Origin: Modicisalibacter ilicicola DSM 19980
GTDB taxonomy: Bacteria; Pseudomonadota; Gammaproteobacteria; Pseudomonadales; Halomonadaceae
Length of the DNA: 64,000 nt
Assembly (NCBI RefSeq): GCF_900128925.1
Contig: NZ_FQUJ01000006.1
Coordinates: 35,388-99,387, forward strand
Direction: 5' to 3'
A model generated the notes under the pieces. That model was not told where the DNA came from. It saw only the letters and a list, made by a program, of their open reading frames with translations, and did no database searches. The position numbers and the translations under genes were made by a program. This document shows positions 22,927 to 31,449 of this stretch, piece by piece; position 1 is the stretch's first letter, and each line of letters begins with the position of its first letter.

Positions 22927-23579
22927 ACGACTCCTCCCGTCTTGCCACCGCCGGTCTGCACGCCGCTGTGCTTGTGGCCTGAGCTGATGTCCTTGCCATT
23001 GCTGGTGACGGCGCCGGTGAAGGCGACATCGCCGGCCATGGTGGCGCTCTTGCCGCTGGGCTGGCTGAAGTTGCCGTTCAGCGTCAGGTTGCCGTTGATG
23101 ATGGTGTTGGCGTTGAGCGTTGCGCCGCCGCTGGCGGTGGCGGTCAGGGTCGCGGCGGTGGTGATTTCAACCGCGCCCTGGGCGTTGATACCAGCAGACC
23201 CCGGGAGGGTGGCCTGCAGGTGGCTTGCCGCGTGATCGTATTCGATCACCGCGCCGTCGGGGAATGCCCGCTGCCATTTGTCCGGGCTGTTCGAGGGGGC
23301 CGGGTGAGCGGCGCTGCTGATTCCCGATAGCGCCACGGCGGCGGCGATATCGCCCCCGGGGGAGAACACAATGACCTGCTCGCCGACGGTCGGCGGATCC
23401 CAGTCCAGCGTGGTGCCGGCGCGCTGCTCGACCCACGGCAGCCAGTCGGTCAATAGCTCGCCGATGGCGACGCGCACGCGCACGGCCGCATGGTCCACCT
23501 GGGCGACGGTGCCCAGACGGATCAGGTTATGAATGAGGCGCAGTAGTTCGGCGGCGCTATGCGAAGGATTCGGTGTCAT
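22923..23579 (-). CDS. V: tail spike/puncturing protein V
   Basis: A 218-residue homologue of P2 gpV: an N-terminal OB-like domain (IRLGTVAQVDHAAVRVRVAIGELLTDWLPWVEQRAG, WDPPTVGEQVIVFSPGGD). A repetitive beta-helix follows (TLTATASGGATLNANTIINGNLTLNGNFSQPSGKS) and a C-terminal GHKHSGVQTGGGKTG with the HxH of the iron-binding tip. It pierces the outer membrane at infection. First gene of the V operon. Confidence 0.94.
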   Translation of the reverse strand: MTPNPSHSAAELLRLIHNLIRLGTVAQVDHAAVRVRVAIGELLTDWLPWVEQRAGTTLDWDPPTVGEQVIVFSPGGDIAAAVALSGISSAAHPAPSNSPDKWQRAFPDGAVIEYDHAASHLQATLPGSAGINAQGAVEITTAATLTATASGGATLNANTIINGNLTLNGNFSQPSGKSATMAGDVAFTGAVTSNGKDISSGHKHSGVQTGGGKTGGVV

Positions 23580-23623
23580 GTCGCCATGCTTGCCCGGTCG
23601 GGGCTGCAGCTCTAGTAAATCGG

Positions 23624-23646
23624 GTTGTAACGCAGGGTTTTACAAC
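23624..23646. promoter_or_regulatory. Ogr-type late promoter dyad (P_V)
   Basis: GTTGTAA, nine bases, TTACAAC. It starts 45 bases before the V gene start and overlaps the end of S. The downstream flank (GCTCTAGTAAA and GGCAAGCATG) also matches that of the P_F site. Proposed control of V-W-J-I-H-G. Confidence 0.75.
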
Positions 23647-24107
23647 TCGGTAAGGTGCTTGAGCAGGGCGTCTTGTATCAGTTCGCGATCGGACGCACTG
23701 AAACCGATCAGGCGGCGCTCGGGATAGTCGTAATGGGGGCCGTCTTTATCCACCTTGGCGCGCAGGCCTTCCTGGTGGATACGGGCGATGTGCGCGACGC
23801 GCCCGACGAAGCCGACCTCGGCGCTTTCCAGGCTGCCCTTGGCCTTGAGGTACTTGGCGGTGCGGATCTTCGAGAACATTGCCTTGCGCCGAATCGCACC
23901 CTGCTTGGCGCGGTGCTGCGGCTTGCGTGGGGCGTAGGCGGTGCCGTCCGGGTTCTGCTGGGCCTTGATGCGTTCGCGCTGGCTACGCCGAAGGTCGCGG
24001 GCGACCTTGCGGGCCAGTGCACGGCGCTGCTTGGGTTCGACCTTGGCAAGTAGCGGTGCGACCCAATCCGCCAGGGCGTCGAGATCGTCCATCAGGGCGA
24101 TTGCCAT
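23640..24107 (-). CDS. S: tail completion protein S
   Basis: A 155-residue phage virion morphogenesis protein of the P2 gpS family: KVARDLRRSQRERIKAQQNPDGTAYAPRK, then SAEVGFVGRVAHIARIHQEGLRAKVDKDGPHYDYPERRLIGFSASDRELI. It ends inside the V promoter dyad and overlaps R by 16 bases. Confidence 0.94.
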   Translation of the reverse strand: MAIALMDDLDALADWVAPLLAKVEPKQRRALARKVARDLRRSQRERIKAQQNPDGTAYAPRKPQHRAKQGAIRRKAMFSKIRTAKYLKAKGSLESAEVGFVGRVAHIARIHQEGLRAKVDKDGPHYDYPERRLIGFSASDRELIQDALLKHLTEL

Positions 24108-24574
24108 TCGCTGGTGAGCTGATAGGCGTCGTCGTGTGGGCCCTGGGTGTAGAGCTGCCAGTCGGTACCCGGGCAGTGCTCGATGGGAAACTCAGGCATG
24201 CGATGATCGCTTTTGATGCTGCCGGCCTCGCAGTCGACCCGGGCGACGACGCGCTCGGTGAGCGTAACGCTCAAGGCCAGATCCCAACGGTCGTTGGCGA
24301 GTATCTCGGCCTCGAAACGCACCGCCTCATCCGGGTCGAGATCCGGCTGGTAGTGGGAGAGCCACTGCAGCAGCGGGATGATCACCGCATCGAGCTCGCC
24401 GCTGTAGTCGGTGAGTACGATCTGGGCGGGCACCTGATACTGGTGCGACAGGTGTTGGCCGCGGTGGAACTGGATGCTGCCGTCCTGGACGAAGGTGAGC
24501 AGCCGGTCCGGGTCGTTGGCCAGGCCAGGGACGCTGGCCAGCAGATGGTTGCGCAGGGCGGTGAGCTTTTTCAT
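24092..24574 (-). CDS. R: tail completion protein R
   Basis: A 160-residue homologue of P2 gpR: MKKLTALRNHLLASVPGLANDPDRLLTFVQDGSIQFH, LSHQYQVPAQIVLTDYSGELDAVIIPLLQWLSHYQPDL. It connects tail and head with S. Four-base overlap with the holin gene upstream. Confidence 0.93.
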   Translation of the reverse strand: MKKLTALRNHLLASVPGLANDPDRLLTFVQDGSIQFHRGQHLSHQYQVPAQIVLTDYSGELDAVIIPLLQWLSHYQPDLDPDEAVRFEAEILANDRWDLALSVTLTERVVARVDCEAGSIKSDHRMPEFPIEHCPGTDWQLYTQGPHDDAYQLTSEWQSP

Positions 24575-25005
24575 CGGGTATCTATCCTGTCCATCAAGCC
24601 GCCTGGGCGCTTGAGTTTATCGGCGATCTTCTCGCCGCTGCGTCCGGCGATGTAGCCGCCGACGCCCAGGGTCATCAGATCCCATAGACGATCCGGCAGG
24701 GCGAGCTGCAGGCCGATGCCGAACATGGCGCCGAGATAGGGTGCGATCAGGTAGTTGTTGGTGACGATGGCGGCAATGATGGTCATGAGCAGCGGTCGCC
24801 AGTTGCGTTGTAGCCAGCTTTCGCCGGTGGCTTCGGCGAGAATGATCTTCATCCGAGCTTGGAGTCTGGCATCCTGCTGTTCGATCAAGCGCTGCTGCAG
24901 CGCCGCCTTGAGCCTGGCCGCCTCGTCCTTGTCCGTCACCGCCTTGTCGATGACGTCGAACACCGGGCCAGTCACGGCGCCGATCAGGCTCTTGATGAGG
25001 GTCAT
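24571..25005 (-). CDS. holin-like membrane protein (3TM type)
   Basis: A 144-residue protein. The N-terminal third is a charged amphipathic region (DKAVTDKDEAARLKAALQQRLIEQQDARLQARMKI). Two or three membrane segments follow (about 72-90 LLMTIIAAIVTNNYLIAPYLGAMFG; 108-124 LWDLMTLGVGGYIAGRSG). The WLQRNWRPLLM motif is that of GTA-type 3TM holins. It is next to the endolysin gene, which supports a pore role at lysis. Confidence 0.8.
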   Translation of the reverse strand: MTLIKSLIGAVTGPVFDVIDKAVTDKDEAARLKAALQQRLIEQQDARLQARMKIILAEATGESWLQRNWRPLLMTIIAAIVTNNYLIAPYLGAMFGIGLQLALPDRLWDLMTLGVGGYIAGRSGEKIADKLKRPGGLMDRIDTR

Positions 25006-25805
25006 GCGGCGATCTCCAAATGTTGGCTGTGACGCCGATAGGCGGCGGCCAGGCGGGTGTCGTAGTCGTTCTTGGCGTAGGCCGGGCCGTTGTAGCGCCG
25101 GGCGAAGTCGCGCCAGTCCAGGCGCTTCAATGCCGCGTGCATGGGGCCGTTGAACTCAATGAATCGCACGAAGGCGTCCAGCTGGGCTGCCTCATCCTGA
25201 CGCATAGCGGTGACGAAGGCGGTGGCGGAATCATAGCCCAGGCGCGGCCAGTGAAAACCCATGATCTGGAAGAGCCCCCAGCTCGCGGACTCCAATGCCG
25301 CCGGGACGTGGATCTCGTAGGCCTTGACTAGTCGATCGTGCTCACGAATGCCACCGAAATAGCCGCCGGCCCTGTCATTGACGATGTTGGGCTGTTGTTG
25401 CTGGTAGGGCACCGGATTGATGCCGTGGCTGATAAGGCGCCGGCGCATGATGTGGCGCTCGAACAGGATCACCGGCTCGCCGGTGGGGTGGAAGCCACTA
25501 CCCCGCGACTCGATCTCGTTGACCGCCATGATGGTGGCCACCTCGACGCCGAGGTATTCGGCAGCCAGCACCAGATCGAGCTGGCGTAGCGCCTTGGCAT
25601 TGGACGTGCCCTTGTGCAGCGCTTCGCGGGTCTTGGGTCCAGCGATGCCATCCAGCACCAGGCCGTGATCGAACTGCACCTGGCGAACGGCGGCTTCGGT
25701 GTTCTCGCCGAACCAGCCATCGACGGAAATGTCGTGGCCGGCACGGACGAGGTCGCGCTGCAGGGATTCGACGCGATAGCCGTGATCGCCATATTTAAGA
25801 ATCAT
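25002..25805 (-). CDS. endolysin: peptidoglycan-binding domain plus N-acetylmuramidase
   Basis: A 267-residue cell-wall hydrolase. Residues 5-65 are a peptidoglycan-binding domain (YRVESLQRDLVRAGHDISVDGWFGENTEAAVRQVQ). Residues 75-262 are a DUF3380 N-acetylmuramidase (VATIMAVNEIESRGSGFHPTGEPVILFERHIM, ESASWGLFQIMGFHW, DWRDFARRYNGPAYAKNDYDTRLAAAY) with the likely catalytic glutamate in NEIESRG at 97-99. No signal peptide is seen, so release through the holin is expected. Four-base overlap with the holin gene. Confidence 0.92.
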   Translation of the reverse strand: MILKYGDHGYRVESLQRDLVRAGHDISVDGWFGENTEAAVRQVQFDHGLVLDGIAGPKTREALHKGTSNAKALRQLDLVLAAEYLGVEVATIMAVNEIESRGSGFHPTGEPVILFERHIMRRRLISHGINPVPYQQQQPNIVNDRAGGYFGGIREHDRLVKAYEIHVPAALESASWGLFQIMGFHWPRLGYDSATAFVTAMRQDEAAQLDAFVRFIEFNGPMHAALKRLDWRDFARRYNGPAYAKNDYDTRLAAAYRRHSQHLEIAA

Positions 25806-26148
25806 TGGATTTACCCTCGATGACGGTGATGCGATCCCGCAGGCCGGACAACGAGGATTTGATGCTCTCCACGGAAGACTTCAGGCTGCCGATCTCTCGG
25901 TCCGCGTCGCTCTTGGTGTAGTAGACGTTGCTCCAGTCGCGCAGGTCGCGGCGTAGCCGTTCGATCTGCTCGCCCTGGTAGACCAGGCGTTCGCGCAGCA
26001 CGGCGCTGCTCTCGCCCAGGGTGACCAGCTTGAGCCCGGACCAGCCGAGCAGCAGCACCAGGATGACTTGAATGCCGGTTTGCAGATGACGCTCGAATAC
26101 AGAGGGTTTCACGGGTTGAACCTCGTCGTCGGGATAGGTTGATGTCAT
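25795..26148 (-). CDS. small membrane protein of lysis cluster
   Basis: A 117-residue protein with one membrane segment (about 25-45; TGIQVILVLLLGWSGLKLV) and a periplasmic coiled coil (ERLVYQGEQIERLRRDLRDW, SLKSSVESIKSSLSGLRDRITVIE). The type suggests a spanin component or a second holin, but no lipoprotein partner was found. Start ATG 26148 by position of GAGGAAAC upstream. It overlaps the endolysin gene by 11 bases. Confidence 0.6.
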   Translation of the reverse strand: MTSTYPDDEVQPVKPSVFERHLQTGIQVILVLLLGWSGLKLVTLGESSAVLRERLVYQGEQIERLRRDLRDWSNVYYTKSDADREIGSLKSSVESIKSSLSGLRDRITVIEGKSNDS

Positions 26149-26197
26149 TGTTTCCTCTGCGTATGTCTCGCGCTTATCCAGGTGCTGGGCGCTGTCG

Positions 26198-26413
26198 TTA
26201 GTCCCACAGCTGCACGCTGCGCGTGCGCCGTGGTTGTTGTGATACTGCATCCGGGAGCGCGACGGGCGTGCCCTGGGGAAGTACCGGCCCGAACTCGGCG
26301 AGCCCGGGATTGAGTTCTAGCACCTGCTCGACGAGGCCGGCGATGCGTCCGAAGGTGCGATGACAGATCGCATCGACGGTGTCGTGTTGGTGGGCGCGGA
26401 CGATGCGCGGCAT
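26198..26413 (-). CDS. X: tail protein X
   Basis: A 71-residue homologue of P2 gpX with a LysM-like fold: RAHQHDTVDAICHRTFGRIAGLVEQVLELNPGLAEFGPVLPQGTPVALPD. It overlaps the L stop by one base. Required for tail formation. Confidence 0.95.
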   Translation of the reverse strand: MPRIVRAHQHDTVDAICHRTFGRIAGLVEQVLELNPGLAEFGPVLPQGTPVALPDAVSQQPRRTRSVQLWD

Positions 26414-26880
26414 CAGATGAGCTCCACCGTGGTGTGGTTGCGCCCGACGATCTCGGCGACGGCCCAGCGGGCATCCCGGCGGTAGTCCTCGGCGGCATCC
26501 ACCTTGGCCTCACCCCGCTCGTCGCCAACGTCCGTGGCGCTATGGTCCCGATAGCGTTCCAGCAGCTGGGCGTGGGCCTCGGCGAACACGGCGCGGACGT
26601 AGAGCAGGGCGTGATGGCCGGGAATCTGCCAGGGTTCGATGGGGATGAGATCGGCGGTGCCGCGCTGGGCAGCGACTTGCTCAGTCTGAAAATCAGCCAA
26701 CTGGCGGTTGACGCTGGCCATTGCGATGCTCAATGCCGTCACCAGGCGCGGCTGGGTGACGGTGGTATCGAGCCGGTGCTGCTCGCGGAAATCGTCCGGG
26801 TCGAGATCCGGCCAGAAGCCGTTGTTGGCAAGCTCCGGGGCATCCGTGGAAGCGGCGGTGCCGTAGGCGACCAGTGACAT
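26413..26880 (-). CDS. L: head completion protein L
   Basis: A 155-residue homologue of P2 gpL: NNGFWPDLDPDDFREQHRLDTTVTQPRLVTALSIAMASVNRQLADF, then WQIPGHHALLYVRAVFAEAHAQLLERYRDHSATD. ATG 26880 is preceded by GGAGGAAT; the upstream open frame overlies gene M. It closes the head before tail joining. Confidence 0.94.
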   Translation of the reverse strand: MSLVAYGTAASTDAPELANNGFWPDLDPDDFREQHRLDTTVTQPRLVTALSIAMASVNRQLADFQTEQVAAQRGTADLIPIEPWQIPGHHALLYVRAVFAEAHAQLLERYRDHSATDVGDERGEAKVDAAEDYRRDARWAVAEIVGRNHTTVELI

Positions 26881-26984
26881 GCGGATTCCTCCGGTGGTGT
26901 AAGGAAGGGGGTGGGCGACGGGTCGAGCAGGGAGAGGGTCTACTCTCGCGTCGCGCCCCCTTGACGTCGGCGTGCGACTCGGTA

Positions 26985-27677
26985 TCAGCCCTGGGCGTTG
27001 TCGCCCTGGCTGGTGTTCTGCTGCTTGATGAAACGTTCGAGTTTCTCGATGTCCTTCTTCACGCCGACACGGTCGTTGAGCGACAGGGCGCGCTTGAGGT
27101 GATCGAGGGCGTCCTCGGCGGCGCCGGCGTCGCGCAGGGCGTAGCCGATCGCCTTGTGCAGCTTGGCGCGGATCGGGTCGTGCATGTCGGCGGCCTGGGT
27201 GATGGCCTCGGCACGCGTGAGCTGATCCACCAGGCCAGTGGCATTCGACTCGTCTTCCTCGAGCTGCTTGAGGGCTTCCTCGGCGACTTGTTCGGCGACC
27301 AGCGAGGGCGTATCCCGCTCGAAGCGGTCCGGGGTTTCCAGGCCGTTGTTGATGGCGTACTCGGCGATGGCCAGGCCGCCGTCGAGGTCGCCGATGTCGA
27401 AGCGCCACAGCATGACGGTCATCAGCACGTCGTCCTGGGCGCCGTTGCCGGCGTCCAGCACGCCGGCCACGTAGGCGTCGAACTCCGGCAGCAGCTCGCG
27501 CTTCTTGGCGATCTTGGCCTCGGTGCTCTTGATGCCCTTGAGGGTGCGCCGTGCTTCCCACAGCGCGGCGGCGTGCAGCTCGTACTGATCGCCGCCTTGC
27601 GGCTGGCCACTCTGGGCATCACCCGCCGCTTTCGCGGCGGTGATGCGCTGGTAGTGGCGACGGGCGGGGCTCGTCAT
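26985..27677 (-). CDS. M: terminase small subunit M
   Basis: A 230-residue homologue of P2 gpM, which recognises cos: PARRHYQRITAAKAAGDAQ, then LPEFDAYVAGVLDAGNGAQDDVLMTVMLWRFDIGDLDGGLAIAEYAINNGL. The C-terminal helical repeat DPIRAKLHKAIGYALRDAGAAEDALDHLKRAL is typical. It lies nine bases after N. Confidence 0.95.
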   Translation of the reverse strand: MTSPARRHYQRITAAKAAGDAQSGQPQGGDQYELHAAALWEARRTLKGIKSTEAKIAKKRELLPEFDAYVAGVLDAGNGAQDDVLMTVMLWRFDIGDLDGGLAIAEYAINNGLETPDRFERDTPSLVAEQVAEEALKQLEEDESNATGLVDQLTRAEAITQAADMHDPIRAKLHKAIGYALRDAGAAEDALDHLKRALSLNDRVGVKKDIEKLERFIKQQNTSQGDNAQG

Positions 27678-27686
27678 GGGCGTTCC

Positions 27687-28694
27687 TTATACGAAGGTGA
27701 TGTTCTCGACCAGGCAGCCGAAGCCGTAGTCCTCGATCACGTAGGCGTCGTTGCTGGACTCGTAGTTCTCGACGCGCTTGCGCTCCGGCTTGTCCTTGAT
27801 GTAGCGGCGACGGCTGCCGAGCTGATAGTACATCGAGAGGTTTTCGAGGCTGGTGACGAAGATCGAACCGTCCGGAACGAAAGGCGCGCGGACCGCTTGC
27901 AGACCGCCGACGCGCTTCTGGCTGACGATCATGTCCATGGCCCTGGCTTCCGTGGGGGTGTCGGCGTGCTGGCTGATCAGCGGGAAATACTTATCCGCGA
28001 GCAGCTTGCGGCCCATGATGGCGACCAGGTCGGTGGACTCCCGGAACCAGGGCTCGATCATCTCGTTGACGGCGTCGAAGACCAGGGCGTCGAGGTTGGC
28101 GTAGTCGCCGGTATCACCGACGGTGACCTGGCCGGCGGTGGCGCCTTCGGCGAGCACACGCGCCGGGGCGTCGGTGCGGTACTTCTGCAGCCAGCCGATG
28201 TTGACGTCCTGCAGCAGCGGGTTGGCGACGCGATCGGTCTCGACGGCAGCGGTTGTGCCGTTGAAGCCGATCATGATGCGATCCAGGGCCTGCTGGCGAA
28301 TGATGGCGTTACGCACACGGGTCTGGAAATCCGGGAACTTGGCCCAGGCGTCCAACTTCGACCACGGCAGGTAGGTGTCGAACTCCGTGGAGATACACTC
28401 GTAGCTGTTGGCGTCCAGCCCGGTGATGTCGCGGGGCTGGCGATCCTTGGCGCTGACGTCGGTGCGCGCGGCGATGGGGCCGGACACGCCGAGGCCGAGC
28501 TTTTCGCCCTTGAGATCGTCGACGCCGACGATGTTGATGCGACCGAGGAACTCGCTGGATTCCTGGATCTTGGATTCCAGCGTCTGCTGGACGCTGGGCT
28601 CCACCGCGAATGACTCGGTGGCGGAGGTGACGCCAGAGAGGTGCGCGATGCGCTCTTTCAGGCGATTGAAGGCGATTCGGGTATCGTTGCGCAT
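27687..28694 (-). CDS. N: major capsid protein N
   Basis: A 335-residue P2-type capsid protein: NDTRIAFNRLKERIAHLSGV, PRDITGLDANSYECISTEFDTYLPWSKLDAWAKFPDFQTRVRNAIIRQQALDRIMIGFNG, ending NDAYVIEDYGFGCLVENITF. P2 gpN has 357 residues and is processed at the N-terminus by gpO; a similar N-terminal trim is expected. Confidence 0.96.
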   Translation of the reverse strand: MRNDTRIAFNRLKERIAHLSGVTSATESFAVEPSVQQTLESKIQESSEFLGRINIVGVDDLKGEKLGLGVSGPIAARTDVSAKDRQPRDITGLDANSYECISTEFDTYLPWSKLDAWAKFPDFQTRVRNAIIRQQALDRIMIGFNGTTAAVETDRVANPLLQDVNIGWLQKYRTDAPARVLAEGATAGQVTVGDTGDYANLDALVFDAVNEMIEPWFRESTDLVAIMGRKLLADKYFPLISQHADTPTEARAMDMIVSQKRVGGLQAVRAPFVPDGSIFVTSLENLSMYYQLGSRRRYIKDKPERKRVENYESSNDAYVIEDYGFGCLVENITFV

Positions 28695-28706
28695 GTGCGG
28701 CGGTCC

Positions 28707-29528
28707 TTAGCAGTCGGTGAGTTCGGCACCGCCGTGGCCGCCGGTGGCGGTGGGACGGTTGGGGGTGTCGGGGGTGTCGTCGAGTCGGGTGTAGAGCTCG
28801 TCGAAGCGGGTATTCAGCTCGTCGTGCGCGGCGCGCAGCTCATTGAAGTCGTTCTCGTCCGGACGCCTGTCGAGCTCGGCGGCCAGGTCGGCGTGCTTCT
28901 GCACGAAGAGCTCGAGGGTCTGCTCGAGTTCGCTGCGGAAGTCGGCGAAGCCTTGGGTGGTCTTGGCGTCGTGCTTCTTGAACAGCGCTTTGACGCGATC
29001 GGCGAGGCTCGGGCCCTTGTCGGCGTCGGGGGCCTGCGCGCTGAAGTCGAGCTGGGTCTCGACCGCTTCGGAGAAGACGTTCTCGGGGTGTTGCTTCTTG
29101 TGGGCCAGCGGTGAGGCAGCGCCTGCACTGCGCGAAAACTTGAGCATCTCGGTGCCCAATGATGCCGGGGAGTCGGTGACCGCCAAGCCTTCGAGGTAGG
29201 CTTCACCGGTGTCGGCGAAATTGGGATTCACTTCGATGCTGGTGTAGACCTTCTGGCGTTTGCCGTTGATCTCCTTCAGCTGGTCGGTGGGGTCGATGTC
29301 GGCGAACAAGGCGAGCTTGCCGTCTTCGACTTCCTCGGCCTTTAGGGCTTTGATATCGCCCAGGGCCGGGAAGGGGCCATCGGCGAACAGGCCACGCATG
29401 TGCTCCATCCAGACGCGGGCGCCGTATTTCTTGGGGTCATAGTTGCCGGCCATCTGCGTGATCCAGTCACGCGAGATTTCTCGACCGTCGGTGGTGGCGC
29501 CTTGGGTGGCGACTCGGAACCAGGGCAT
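28707..29528 (-). CDS. O: capsid scaffolding protease O
   Basis: A 273-residue scaffold/protease of P2 gpO type. The N-terminal protease part has VATQGATTDGREISRDWITQMAGNYDPKKYGARVWMEHMRG with the catalytic histidine region, and YLEGLAVTDSPASLGTEML with the serine. The C-terminal coiled coil (KHADLAAELDRRPDENDFNELRAAHDELNTRFDELYTRL) is the scaffold. First gene of the O operon behind a dyad shared with P. Confidence 0.95.
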   Translation of the reverse strand: MPWFRVATQGATTDGREISRDWITQMAGNYDPKKYGARVWMEHMRGLFADGPFPALGDIKALKAEEVEDGKLALFADIDPTDQLKEINGKRQKVYTSIEVNPNFADTGEAYLEGLAVTDSPASLGTEMLKFSRSAGAASPLAHKKQHPENVFSEAVETQLDFSAQAPDADKGPSLADRVKALFKKHDAKTTQGFADFRSELEQTLELFVQKHADLAAELDRRPDENDFNELRAAHDELNTRFDELYTRLDDTPDTPNRPTATGGHGGAELTDC

Positions 29529-29603
29529 GGGCAGTCCTCGGATTTCATGGGCGATTGCTGCCGTCAGGTTCCGCGCCTACGCGGGTGGGCTCAATAAAAG
29601 CTG

Positions 29604-29626
29604 GTTGTATATCCACGTTTTACAAC
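29604..29626. promoter_or_regulatory. Ogr-type dyad between divergent O and P
   Basis: GTTGTA, 11 bases, TACAAC. One site lies between the O operon (minus) and the P-Q operon (plus), as in P2, where the two late promoters flank a common control region. Confidence 0.72.
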
Positions 29627-29670
29627 CCTTTGCGCGATGGGCATCTCGCGCGCGCGGGTACGCTGGCGAC

Positions 29671-31449
29671 ATGACGACGATGCCCCCCGACACTCTCGAT
29701 TCCCCCCGGGTGACCGCCCGCCACCTCTACTGGCAGGGGTGGCGGATCGCCCGTATCGCCGAATTCCTGGATGAGAAGGCGGCGACGGTACACACCTGGA
29801 AGGCGCGGGACGGCTGGGCGGAGGCGAGCCCGACCCAGCGGGTGGAGGGTGCGCTCGAGGCGCGCCTGGTGCAGCTGATCGGCAAGGAGCAAAAGGAAGG
29901 GCGGGATTTCAAGGAGATCGACCTGCTGGGCCGCCAGATCGAGCGGCTGGCCCGGGTGCACAAGTACCAGGGAAGCGGTAACGAGGCGGACCTCAATCCG
30001 AACATCGAGGCGCGCAACGCGGGACCGAAGAAAAAACCGCGGCGCAATGCCCTGGACGACGAGCAGATCGCGGCGCTGAAGACGGCGTTTCTGGAAGGGG
30101 CCTTCGATTACCAGCGGCAGTGGTACGACGCGGGGCAGAAGCACCGCATCCGCAACATCCTCAAGAGCCGGCAGATCGGCGCGACCTACTTCTTCGCTCG
30201 CGAGGCGATCGTCGATGCCTTCGAGACCGGGCGCAACAAGATTTTCCTCTCGGCGTCCAAGGCCCAGGCGCATATCTTCCGCAACTACATCGTGCAGTTC
30301 GTCAAGGAGATCACCGACGTCGACTTGAAGGGCGACCCGATCGTGTTGGACAACGGCGCGGAGCTGCACTTCCTGGGCACCAACTCGAAGACCGCCCAGG
30401 GCTACCACGGCGATGTGTATCTGGACGAGTATTTCTGGATTCACCGCTTCCAGGAGTTCCGCAAGGTCACCAGCGGCATGGCCATGCACAAGAAGTGGCG
30501 GCAGACGTATTTCTCGACGCCGTCGAGCATCGGCCATGAAGCCTATCCGTTCTGGACCGGGGATCTGTTCAATCGGCGACGGGCAAAGAAGGATCGCCAG
30601 GAATTCGACGTCAGCCATGCGGCGCTGGGCGGTGGGCAGCTATGCCCGGATGGCCACTGGCGGCAGATCGTCACGGTGGAGGATGCCATCGCCGGCGGCT
30701 GCGATCTATTCGACATCGAGCAGCTGCGCCTGGAATACAGCCCGGATGAGTTCGACAACCTGCTGATGTGTCAGTTCGTCGACGATAGCCAGAGCGCCTT
30801 CCCGTTGTCGGTGCTGCAGGGCTGCATGGTCGACAGCTGGGAGGTATGGGACGACTACCGGCCCTTTGCCCCGCGCCCGGTGGGGGATCGAGGCGTGTGG
30901 ATCGGCTACGATCCCACCGGTACCGGCGAGGATGGCGACGGCGCGGGTCTGGTGGTCATTCTCCCGGCCCGCTCCGCCGGCGAGAAGCATCGCATCCTCG
31001 AGCGGCACCGCCTGAAGGGCGACGACTATGAAGCCCAGGCGGACTTCATCAAGTCGTTCCGCGATCGCTATCGCATCGAGCATATCGGTATCGATACCAC
31101 CGGACTGGGCGGGGCGGTCGCCGAGTACGTGGCCAAGTGGTTCCCGTTGGTCGAGCGCTACCGCTACACGCCGGAACTCAAGTCCACCATGGTCATGCAG
31201 GCCCAGCAGATCGTGCGCAAGAACCGCCTGGAATTCGACGCGGGTTGGGCGGATCTGGCCCAGTCCTTCATGGCGATCAAGAAAGAGCTCACCGCCAGCG
31301 GTCGCCAGTTCACCTATACCTCGGGGCGCAACAAGCAGACCGGCCATGCCGACCTGGCCTGGGCCACCATGCACGCCCTGCACAAAGAACCGATCGAGGG
31401 CCCGGATGATTCCGGTACCGGTCAATCAATGATGGAGATGTACGACTGA
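29671..31449 (+). CDS. P: terminase large subunit P
   Basis: A 592-residue DNA-packaging motor with the P2 gpP length. An N-terminal helix-turn-helix (ARHLYWQGWRIARIAEFLDEKAATVHTWKARDGW) is followed by the ATPase region (RNILKSRQIGATYFFAREAI as Walker A variant, QGYHGDVYLDEYFWI as Walker B). The nuclease part has WIGYDPTGTGEDGDGAGLVV and IEHIGIDTTGLGGAV, ending SGRQFTYTSGRNKQTGHADLAWATMHAL. ATG 29671 is chosen by homology; the open frame extends to 29443. Confidence 0.95.
   Translation: MTTMPPDTLDSPRVTARHLYWQGWRIARIAEFLDEKAATVHTWKARDGWAEASPTQRVEGALEARLVQLIGKEQKEGRDFKEIDLLGRQIERLARVHKYQGSGNEADLNPNIEARNAGPKKKPRRNALDDEQIAALKTAFLEGAFDYQRQWYDAGQKHRIRNILKSRQIGATYFFAREAIVDAFETGRNKIFLSASKAQAHIFRNYIVQFVKEITDVDLKGDPIVLDNGAELHFLGTNSKTAQGYHGDVYLDEYFWIHRFQEFRKVTSGMAMHKKWRQTYFSTPSSIGHEAYPFWTGDLFNRRRAKKDRQEFDVSHAALGGGQLCPDGHWRQIVTVEDAIAGGCDLFDIEQLRLEYSPDEFDNLLMCQFVDDSQSAFPLSVLQGCMVDSWEVWDDYRPFAPRPVGDRGVWIGYDPTGTGEDGDGAGLVVILPARSAGEKHRILERHRLKGDDYEAQADFIKSFRDRYRIEHIGIDTTGLGGAVAEYVAKWFPLVERYRYTPELKSTMVMQAQQIVRKNRLEFDAGWADLAQSFMAIKKELTASGRQFTYTSGRNKQTGHADLAWATMHALHKEPIEGPDDSGTGQSMMEMYD

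Noticed and set aside
26874-28613. Open frame of 579 codons on the plus strand opposite capsid and terminase genes
   Set aside because: Opposite strand of genes M and N, which are certain.
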